Below, in pieces: positions 1 through 4,560 of a DNA stretch of 5,829 nt. The position numbers and the translations under genes are program-made. Origin of the DNA: JBCCZC01 sp039188505. GTDB taxonomy: Bacteria; Pseudomonadota; Gammaproteobacteria; Xanthomonadales; SZUA-38. The notes beneath the pieces are model-generated. The model was not told the origin of the DNA. It was given only the letters and a program-made list of their open reading frames with translations, and did not search any database. The stretch covers positions 1 through 5,829 of the forward strand of contig JBCCZC010000380.1 in NCBI GenBank assembly GCA_039188505.1. The letters run 5' to 3'. Every line of letters begins with the position of its first letter. Position 1 is the first letter of the stretch.

Positions 1-1
1 C

Positions 2-313
2 TCGCTCGCCGGAATCATCGTCAACAATGCCATCGTTCTGATCGACCGAATCGAGATCGAGGAGGCGTCCGGCCTCTCACCGTACGACGCGGTGATCAAG
101 GCCTGCGTCATGCGCCTGCGCCCCATCGTGATGACGACGATCACGACCGTGCTCGGGCTGCTGCCCCTGATCCTGTCGAAGGACCCCCTGTTCTACGGCA
201 TGTCCAACGCCATGGCCTTCGGCCTGGCCGTGGGGACCATCCTAACGCTGGGGGTCGTGCCGGTTCTCTATGCCTTGCTCTACCGTGTTCATCAGCCCAT
301 GCAAGCCGCGTGA
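2..313 (+). CDS. RND-family efflux permease, C-terminal 103 residues (5' partial)
   Basis: This is the C-terminal end of an inner-membrane proton-driven RND pump (AcrB/HAE type), which normally works with a periplasmic adaptor and an outer-membrane channel to expel drugs or other toxic compounds. The reading frame is open from base 2 and ends at TGA 311-313. The visible part begins in a transmembrane helix with the family-typical GIIVNNAIVLID (about residues 4-15). It continues through a cytoplasmic loop with RLRPIVMTTITTVLGLLPL (about 39-57), and ends with the last helix (about 70-95, FGLAVGTILTLGVVPVLYALL) and a short tail. Full-length members are about 1,000-1,050 residues, so some 90% of the gene lies left of the window. 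The substrate cannot be told from this part. It converges on the metallo-hydrolase gene, with 9 bases between the two stop codons. Confidence 0.93.
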   Translation, partial: SLAGIIVNNAIVLIDRIEIEEASGLSPYDAVIKACVMRLRPIVMTTITTVLGLLPLILSKDPLFYGMSNAMAFGLAVGTILTLGVVPVLYALLYRVHQPMQAA

Positions 314-332
314 CCCGGTGCTTCATCGGGTC
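312..332. terminator. Hairpin shared by two convergent gene ends, possible bidirectional terminator
   Basis: GACCCGGT (312-319) and ATCGGGTC (325-332) pair as an 8-bp stem with one G-U pair around a 5-base loop. The stem contains most of the RND stop codon on one side, and the hydrolase stop codon (323-325) lies in the loop and stem edge. On the minus-strand transcript the G-U pair becomes an A-C mismatch, so the stem is weaker there. No T-run follows in either direction, so intrinsic termination is an inference from position and symmetry only. Confidence 0.4.
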
Positions 333-1366
333 GCGGGTTCGGGGTTGTAGGCTTTCCGCAGAGCATCATATTGGTCGCGCTGAGCCTGCGCTTCCTCAGC
401 GCTCTTGGGTCCTGGACCCGCAACGGGCACACCGTTGCTGTCATAGGTAATGGATCGGAACTCATAGAAGTCGAAAAACGCGCTCAGATACAGGCCCTGG
501 CGATGTTTCAGGTCCGGGTAGGCTTCCAGCATTGCCGCGATCAGCGCATCCGATGACGGCGCTTCAGCGACCGCCTTGTCATAGGCAAGGATATAGTCGC
601 GCGTGTGCTCGAGCGCATCATCTGGACCGAGCTCGGGCAGGCTGCTCTCGGGCATGTGCCCTGGAATTACACGATCGAATCCACGTTCGAGCCAGGATTC
701 CAGCTGCTTCACCCACAGGGCCCGGCTCTCGGTGGAACTGCCACCCATGAAGACATGCGCGTCGAAGTAGACGGCGTCGCTGGGCAAGAGCGTATTCAGG
801 CTCGGAATGAACAGTGCGACGTGGGGCTCATCGGGGTAGCCGAAGCCCACGTCACCGACGATGCCCTTCCAGATTTCGACGGTCTCGCCGTCGATGGTGA
901 TCGTCCCGTCGGCGTAGTCCTCGACAGGAATGCTCGGCACGGCCGCATTGTCGCCGAGATTCTGGGCTGCAAACTGGTCGTCATAGGGCGCCCGAACCCG
1001 CTGCAGACGACCCACCTCGGGTGACGCGATGAACCGGGCGTCCGGGAAACGCTGTTTCAGGATGGCAGCGCCCTGGTGATGATCGAAGTGGGCGTGGGTC
1101 AGAAAGATGTATTTCAGTTCGCGCCCGGTCTCCTCGATGCGATCCGCGAGCCGATTGGCCGAGGACCTTGTGCCCTGAGCGCAAACGACCATCATCTCGC
1201 TTGGACCGGAGATCAATACCGAGGTCACGTTGATCTCAGTCGGCGCCGATACGAATAGTTCAAGGGCAAGCGCTGTCTCGTCTTGCGCCCAGGACAGCGT
1301 GCAGCCGCTGAGGCAAAGAATGGCCATGGCGAATTGCGTAGCGCGCAGATTGATGGGTGATTTCAT
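323..1366 (-). CDS. Exported metallo-beta-lactamase-fold hydrolase, probable lipoprotein
   Basis: This is a metallo-beta-lactamase-fold enzyme, expected to hydrolyse an ester, lactone, amide or thioester with two zinc ions; the substrate is unknown. Numbered from ATG 1366 (347 residues), the metal ligands are complete: HAHFDH at 91-96, His182 in DEPHVALFIP (the place usually held by a GHT motif), Asp197 in PSDAVY, and His237 in IPGH. The N-terminus is a signal peptide with Lys2 and Arg9, a hydrophobic core, then a lipobox LSGC with Cys22. Cleavage later, after SWA, is the alternative. It should act in the periplasm or on a membrane face. About 100 residues follow the last ligand and are not recognised. 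In-frame ATGs at 1381 and 1375 are possible; 1366 is chosen because GGAA lies 9 bases ahead of it and no good site precedes 1381. Cys62 occurs where relatives often carry Asp after the second strand. It is the last gene of the minus-strand block and has no clear promoter of its own. Confidence 0.88.
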   Translation of the reverse strand: MKSPINLRATQFAMAILCLSGCTLSWAQDETALALELFVSAPTEINVTSVLISGPSEMMVVCAQGTRSSANRLADRIEETGRELKYIFLTHAHFDHHQGAAILKQRFPDARFIASPEVGRLQRVRAPYDDQFAAQNLGDNAAVPSIPVEDYADGTITIDGETVEIWKGIVGDVGFGYPDEPHVALFIPSLNTLLPSDAVYFDAHVFMGGSSTESRALWVKQLESWLERGFDRVIPGHMPESSLPELGPDDALEHTRDYILAYDKAVAEAPSSDALIAAMLEAYPDLKHRQGLYLSAFFDFYEFRSITYDSNGVPVAGPGPKSAEEAQAQRDQYDALRKAYNPEPATR

Positions 1367-1412
1367 CTGTTTCATTTCCATTTCTGATGGCCCCGGAGGG
1401 CTTCCATGTGTG

Positions 1413-1476
1413 CGACGACGGGCAATCGGTTGCTACCCGCGCTCGCACGGGCCGCGTCGTCGTCCGTTCTCGAGAA
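1413..1476. repeat. Inverted repeat and short palindrome in the gap before the hydrolase gene
   Basis: The 121-base gap between the membrane-protein stop (1488) and the hydrolase start holds CGACGACG (1413-1420) and its exact reverse complement CGTCGTCG (1455-1462), 34 bases apart. Inside the loop is a small hairpin, GCAA-TCGG-TTGC (1422-1433). Next to it is a perfect 10-base palindrome, TTCTCGAGAA (1467-1476), beginning 11 bases after the upstream stop codon. It could be an RNA fold between two cistrons or a binding site. Short repeats of this kind are common by chance in GC-rich DNA. Confidence 0.3.
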
Positions 1477-1487
1477 GGTCGTCCGGG

Positions 1488-1925
1488 TCAGGCGGCATTC
1501 GTCCGGGCCCAGGAACTCACGTCCGCGAAGTAACGGGCGACCTCTCGGCGGGTCAACAGGCCCAGCGCGATGAACTGCGCGAGCATGCAGACACCGATGC
1601 CGCCGTAGACAAGCATGGGTGATGCCAATTCCGCTGGCATCGGGTGGAACAACTGGGTGATGAGGCCCTGCGAGTAATCGAATACGCCGATGGCGTTGTA
1701 GGCCACGAGCACGCCCCAGAGCTGGAGGCCGCGCCGAAACCAGAAGAGATAGAGCATCACCGGCACGAGCAGCCCGAGCACGGCATCAGCGAGCCATGGC
1801 CCGAACCAGGCGTCCGGAGAGATGCCGCCGAACGACTCGATCGTCGGCAGGAAGAAGACGGTCTGGGCGCGAAAGACGGTCGCGGCCATCAGCAGTGCAA
1901 TCGACAACTTGATACGCGGATTCAA
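1488..1925 (-). CDS. Four-helix integral membrane protein of unknown function
   Basis: This is a 145-residue hydrophobic protein that I do not recognise. Four membrane segments are visible at about 7-27, 45-63, 67-83 and 101-124. Positive charges fall at the N-terminus (Arg4, Lys6), between helices 2 and 3 (Arg64, Arg65) and after helix 4 (Arg126, Arg127, Arg131), so both ends should face the cytoplasm. The external loops contain PTIESFGGISPDAWFGPW and an acidic/aromatic stretch around 82-99. The start is TTG at 1925, supported by AGGAG 9 bases upstream; no ATG or GTG lies nearby with a comparable site. It sits between the dehydrogenase (214-base gap) and the hydrolase (121-base gap) on the same strand, and is probably co-transcribed from the promoter ahead of the dehydrogenase. 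Small DoxX-like or conserved hypothetical membrane families are possible, but no diagnostic motif was seen. Confidence 0.78.
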   Translation of the reverse strand: MNPRIKLSIALLMAATVFRAQTVFFLPTIESFGGISPDAWFGPWLADAVLGLLVPVMLYLFWFRRGLQLWGVLVAYNAIGVFDYSQGLITQLFHPMPAELASPMLVYGGIGVCMLAQFIALGLLTRREVARYFADVSSWARTNAA

Positions 1926-2139
1926 CGGCGGTTACTCCTGGAGCTGTAGGCAAGTGCCCGTGGGCAGTGGATGCAGCGGAGCGGGCGTGAGAACTCCACA
2001 CCGGGCAGTCGAGCCCGCGCCCAAGTGCGCGGTAGCTCGGAGCGCAGCTGAGTTGCGGCTGCACCGGTGCGACTCGGCGTTTCCCGCGGCGTCTGAGTCA
2101 GGCGATTCGCGAGGCGGGTCATGGCCTGTTCGTTCCTGG
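1926..2139 (-). other. 214-base gap with a doubtful 73-codon reading frame
   Basis: No convincing gene is seen between the dehydrogenase and the membrane protein. One minus-strand frame (2143 to 1922) runs open through the gap. Its GTG overlaps the dehydrogenase stop as GTGA, and its TGA overlaps the next start as TTGA, an arrangement typical of coupled genes. An inner ATG at 2122 has AGGAA about 10 bases upstream. Against it, the product is about 20% arginine with no recognisable motif, and my hand count gives about 68% GC at codon position 2 and about 73% at position 3. Real genes in GC-rich DNA usually show a far lower position 2. The gap also holds the perfect palindrome GCACCGGTGC (2061-2070). 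I see no strong promoter in it. Confidence 0.3.
1935..1939 (-). promoter_or_regulatory. Ribosome binding site that sets a TTG start
   Basis: AGGAG on the minus strand lies 9 bases before TTG 1925. It is the reason for assigning the rare TTG start to the membrane protein. Confidence 0.7.
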
Positions 2140-2892
2140 TCACGCGTCGGTCACAAGCGGCCGGCCGTTGAGTTGTTGATAGATGAAGCCCGGTGCGATC
2201 CGATTCATCACTCTGAGGCGCCTGCTCAGTCCCGGAGCAATCTCGTCGACGCCGTTCTCCAGACCACGCAGCAGTGCCCGGGCGAGTTCACGTGCAGGCA
2301 ACTTCTCGAGCCCCTCGACGTTGATCCGTTCGCTCATGGGCGTGTCGACGATGGGCGGAAGAAGCTCCACCACGCGCACCGAGGTCTCACCCAGCTGAGT
2401 CCTGAGGCATCGCGAGTAGGCGTGGACAAACGCCTTGCTAGCGGAATAGACCGGGGCGGCGGCGAAGGGCACAAAGACCGTGCCGGAGCTGACGTTCACG
2501 ATGATCGACGGCCGCTGGAGGAGGAGCGGCAGAAATCGATGGATCAATCGTATTGGCCCCACAACGTTGATGTCGATGTCGTCCTGCTGGATGGCCAGGG
2601 GCGGGGCTTGGACGACATCAAGGAACTGCGACACCCCTGCATTGTTGACCAGCACGTCCAGGCCCCCTTCGGCTTCCATGGCCTTGACCAGGCCACGGAC
2701 GGCGAAGTCGTTGGTGACATCACATACGTGAGCCGTCAGTCCGGGGTTCTGCAAGGCAACCCGTTTGAGCTGCGAGGCATCTCTGCCCGTCACCACGACG
2801 TCCGCACCCGCGTCCGCCAGGGCACGAGAAACCTCCAGACCGATCCCGGATGACCCGCCGGTCACCAGTACGCGCTTTCCAGTCATCTTCAT
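2140..2892 (-). CDS. Short-chain dehydrogenase/reductase, DltE-like
   Basis: This is a 250-residue classical SDR, a cytoplasmic NAD(P)-dependent oxidoreductase acting on an alcohol or carbonyl group of unknown substrate. The Rossmann motif TGGSSGIG is at 11-18, Arg37 after the second strand favours NADP(H), and NNAG is at 83-86. The catalytic set is Asn109, Ser136, Tyr149 and Lys153 (YSASK). The opening MKMTGKRVLVTGG, the NVSSG-FVPF-PVYSASK stretch and the C-terminal APGLSRRLRVMNRIAPGF resemble the DltE-like branch, which is often found beside TetR regulators. The ATG at 2892 is chosen because AGAGGG lies 5 bases upstream; a GTG at 2913 would add seven atypical residues and bury that site. 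It is the first gene behind the palindromic operator and promoter, so it is the likely main target of the TetR protein. Confidence 0.93.
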   Translation of the reverse strand: MKMTGKRVLVTGGSSGIGLEVSRALADAGADVVVTGRDASQLKRVALQNPGLTAHVCDVTNDFAVRGLVKAMEAEGGLDVLVNNAGVSQFLDVVQAPPLAIQQDDIDINVVGPIRLIHRFLPLLLQRPSIIVNVSSGTVFVPFAAAPVYSASKAFVHAYSRCLRTQLGETSVRVVELLPPIVDTPMSERINVEGLEKLPARELARALLRGLENGVDEIAPGLSRRLRVMNRIAPGFIYQQLNGRPLVTDA

Positions 2893-2897
2893 TGCGA

Positions 2898-2903
2898 CCC
2901 TCT
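2898..2903 (-). promoter_or_regulatory. Ribosome binding site of the dehydrogenase
   Basis: AGAGGG on the minus strand, 5 bases before ATG 2892, decides this start over the in-frame GTG at 2913. Confidence 0.65.
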
Positions 2904-2963
2904 GTGCGTCCACGACGCGCGCTGACCGGCGCGTGACAACGCCAGCCCGGCCTCCACAACCAG

Positions 2964-2992
2964 AGGTTATGCAAGGATCAGTCGTTAGTCAA
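2964..2992 (-). promoter_or_regulatory. Sigma-70-type promoter for the dehydrogenase block
   Basis: On the minus strand TTGACT (2992-2987, five of six consensus bases) is followed after exactly 17 bases by TAACCT (2969-2964, three of six, including the key first T-A and last T). Transcription would begin near 2957 and leave an untranslated leader of about 65 bases before ATG 2892. The -35 box lies inside the palindrome at 2985-3006, so repressor binding there would block RNA polymerase directly. Confidence 0.65.
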
Positions 2993-3006
2993 CGATCGTT
3001 GATTAA
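2985..3006. promoter_or_regulatory. Palindromic operator, probable TetR-family binding site
   Basis: The core TCAACGATCGTTGA (2989-3002) is a perfect 14-base palindrome. Extending by four bases on each side (TTAG on the left, TTAA on the right) gives a 22-base site with a single mismatched pair. Flanking TCGTT copies (2982-2986 and 3006-3010) form further overlapping half-sites. Length and symmetry suit a TetR-family dimer or pair of dimers. The site overlaps both the TAA stop of the adjacent TetR gene (3003-3005) and the -35 box of the downstream promoter. I found no second copy in front of the tetR-type gene, so self-repression is not evident. Confidence 0.75.
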
Positions 3007-3596
3007 TCGTTTTCGGAAATGCTGTGAACTGCCTGGAGCGCAATGTCTCGCAGGACGGACGGTGTTTCGCCAGCCCGGGTCAGTACGAGGAGGGTGATCT
3101 TGATGCCATAGAGCAGGCGAGACGATCGACGGATGTCGTCTTCGGACATATTCAGTGTTCCGGCTGCCACGGCATTGCCAAGCGCGCCGGCGAACGCGTC
3201 TTCAACCCGACGAAAGTGCAGTTGGATCAGCTTCCGAACATCGGGATCGGTCATGGCGATGGCTTCCCGACAGGTGTTGCAGACGAGGCACCCGAGCTTC
3301 CCCTCTTCGGACTGGCCCGATCCTGCGATCGCCAGCAGCAGGTTGCGAATCTCGTCTAGGCCGCCGTGCGTTGCGAGCGGGCGCAGATGCTCTTCGTAGC
3401 GCCAGTCCATCGTCCGGCTCAACGCATTCAGGAACAGACGCTTCTTGCTGCCGTAGGACCGGGAGAGCTGTGCCCGGTTCAGCTGCGTCGCTGCCTCGAG
3501 CTCCGAGAAGGACGTCCCGGCGTAGCCGAACCGAAGAAAGGTCAGCGCGAGTGCGTCCTTGACCGCATCGGGATCATGCTCTCGGGGGCGTGGCAT
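3003..3596 (-). CDS. TetR/AcrR-family transcriptional regulator
   Basis: This is a 197-residue one-component regulator, expected to bind DNA as a dimer and to let go when a small molecule binds its C-terminal domain. The N-terminal helix-turn-helix is clear: ALALTFLRFGYAGTSFSELE (about 15-34), the recognition segment LNRAQLSRSYGSKKRLF (about 39-55), and the family-typical glycine and SKKRLF. The C-terminal domain (about 70-197) contains GCLVCNTC with Cys103, Cys106 and Cys109; the GCL-CNT part is common in one TetR branch and may line the ligand pocket. The start is ATG 3596, with AGGAGG 10 bases upstream, rather than the in-frame GTG at 3626, which would place that site inside the gene. Its stop codon lies within the presumed operator for the downstream dehydrogenase, which is the likely target. 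The ligand is unknown. Confidence 0.93.
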   Translation of the reverse strand: MPRPREHDPDAVKDALALTFLRFGYAGTSFSELEAATQLNRAQLSRSYGSKKRLFLNALSRTMDWRYEEHLRPLATHGGLDEIRNLLLAIAGSGQSEEGKLGCLVCNTCREAIAMTDPDVRKLIQLHFRRVEDAFAGALGNAVAAGTLNMSEDDIRRSSRLLYGIKITLLVLTRAGETPSVLRDIALQAVHSISEND

Positions 3597-3606
3597 GGGA
3601 GTGGGT

Positions 3607-3612
3607 CCTCCT
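3607..3612 (-). promoter_or_regulatory. Strong ribosome binding site of the TetR-family gene
   Basis: A full AGGAGG lies on the minus strand 10 bases before ATG 3596. It fixes that start against the upstream in-frame GTG at 3626. Confidence 0.75.
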
Positions 3613-3707
3613 ACAACCGAAAGCACGATTCGGCAGCCGTCTTGGCGCGATCAACTGCTCACGTCGAGGTAGCCCCTGCCGTCATCGGTGCCGTCGTGCT
3701 GGCCGTC

Positions 3708-3713
3708 ATTATA
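3708..3713 (-). promoter_or_regulatory. Perfect -10 box, probable promoter of the TetR-family gene
   Basis: A perfect TATAAT stands out on the minus strand within GC-rich DNA. The best partner is a poor -35 (ACGGCA, three of six) 18 bases upstream at 3732-3737. Transcription would begin near 3701, giving a leader of about 105 bases before ATG 3596. The weak -35 suggests either a low basal level or help from an activator. Confidence 0.45.
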
Positions 3714-3747
3714 GGCGTGTGACTCCGGTCCTGCCGTTATCCGCGCG

Positions 3748-3788
3748 CGACGGTCCCGTCGGGGATCCTGTCGAGCACGGCACCGTGC
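3748..3788. repeat. Two adjacent inverted repeats after the hydroxylase gene, possible terminator
   Basis: Two 14-base inverted repeats stand 13 bases apart: CGACGG-TC-CCGTCG (3748-3761) and GCACGG-CA-CCGTGC (3775-3788). They lie 19-59 bases beyond the hydroxylase stop codon, where a transcript end would be expected. No T-run follows on the minus strand, so they may be rho-independent-like hairpins without a U-tract, mRNA-stabilising folds, or protein sites in the tetR-type upstream region. The rest of the 210-base gap (3597-3806) holds only the -10 box and ribosome site already listed. Confidence 0.3.
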
Positions 3789-3806
3789 GCTTCCCGGTCC
3801 GGAGCG

Positions 3807-4547
3807 CTAGACTTCCACGCGCGTGCGCTGGCTGGCGAGCAGCGTCGCGACATAGTCGAGCAGTTCGATCTCGGGTGCCGTGAGCTCCGGATGCCAGAAG
3901 TCGACGAGGAGCACCTCGCGGTAGTCATCGGTCGGGTTGTTCGCCTCGTGTTCGAAGCTGTCGTCGAACAGGAGGCAGCGGCCTTCGATCCACGGGCGGG
4001 TCTCGTCGGCGACCCGGAACCAGGCGCCCTCCGGCACGTGGAGGCCCAGGTGGGCCGTCAGGCGCGTATTCGACACACCGCAGTGCGGTTCGATGTGGGC
4101 GCCGGGTTCGAGCCGCGACACCATGGCCATCTCGCCGATGCCCGGGAGTCCGTCGATCAGGTTGCTCGTGAACGGGCAGGTCGCGAGACCGGACTGAACT
4201 TGCCGGGAACCATAGCGCAGATGGATGGCCTGCCAGTTGCCGCTGTGGGGCGTCCCGTCGTCGAAGGACCGGCGCGTTTCCCGGGCGGCAGCGAGTTCCC
4301 CGCGGATACGATCGGCGTTGGCCTCGAGGACCGCGATACCGGGTAGCAGCGCGGGATCGGGCCAGGGATCGGCCGTGAGACCCGGGAAGTACCGCGTCGG
4401 ACGCTGGAGCGGATGCTCCGGCGGCTCGCCCTTCTCGAAGCCGGTCATGCGCCAGAAGGCGTGGTCCATCCGCGCGAGAGCGTCCTTGCCATGGCGTTCC
4501 TTGGCCGCCTTCAGCCGTCGGTGGATGCGGGCGACGATCGGATTCAT
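3807..4547 (-). CDS. Aspartyl/asparaginyl beta-hydroxylase domain protein, Fe(II)/2-oxoglutarate dependent
   Basis: This 246-residue cytoplasmic enzyme should hydroxylate the beta carbon of Asp or Asn residues, using Fe(II), O2 and 2-oxoglutarate. The catalytic region matches the animal AspH domain closely: HCGVSNTRLTAHLGL starting at His155, then FDDSFEHEA with His200, then Arg210 ten residues on, and VDFWHPELT at the end. His155 and His200 are the two iron ligands of this family, which lacks the usual carboxylate ligand, and Arg210 is placed to hold 2-oxoglutarate. The preceding FPGL and PWPD (about 54-64) are also family-typical. No signal peptide or membrane anchor is seen, unlike the lipid A hydroxylase LpxO, to which the fold is related. 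The gene begins 13 bases after the ABC exporter stop with only a GGGGCGGG-like site, so translational coupling is likely. This pairing suggests a peptide substrate handled by that exporter. Confidence 0.9.
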   Translation of the reverse strand: MNPIVARIHRRLKAAKERHGKDALARMDHAFWRMTGFEKGEPPEHPLQRPTRYFPGLTADPWPDPALLPGIAVLEANADRIRGELAAARETRRSFDDGTPHSGNWQAIHLRYGSRQVQSGLATCPFTSNLIDGLPGIGEMAMVSRLEPGAHIEPHCGVSNTRLTAHLGLHVPEGAWFRVADETRPWIEGRCLLFDDSFEHEANNPTDDYREVLLVDFWHPELTAPEIELLDYVATLLASQRTRVEV

Positions 4548-4560
4548 CGCGCCCGCCCCG

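Noticed and set aside
605..1024. Plus-strand 139-codon frame inside the hydrolase gene
   Set aside because: It overlaps the metal-ligand region of the clear minus-strand MBL gene and has no motif or ribosome site of note.
1822..2853. Plus-strand open frame of 343 codons
   Set aside because: It lies antisense to the dehydrogenase and membrane-protein genes, has no recognisable motif, and its length is explained by the GC-rich codon bias of the real genes.
2893..2913. Upstream GTG start for the dehydrogenase
   Set aside because: It would add seven residues not typical of the family and would place the good AGAGGG ribosome site inside the coding region.
2893..3002. Self-repressing divergent tetR arrangement
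   Set aside because: The regulator and dehydrogenase point the same way and the palindrome lies at the regulator's 3' end; no second copy of the palindrome was found ahead of the regulator.
3597..3626. Upstream GTG start for the TetR-family gene
   Set aside because: The full AGGAGG ahead of ATG 3596 would then be coding, and the added residues are not TetR-like.
3807..4547. Lipid A hydroxylase LpxO
   Set aside because: It shares the fold, but this protein has no N-terminal membrane segment, resembles animal AspH more closely in the catalytic stretch, and neighbours a peptide exporter.
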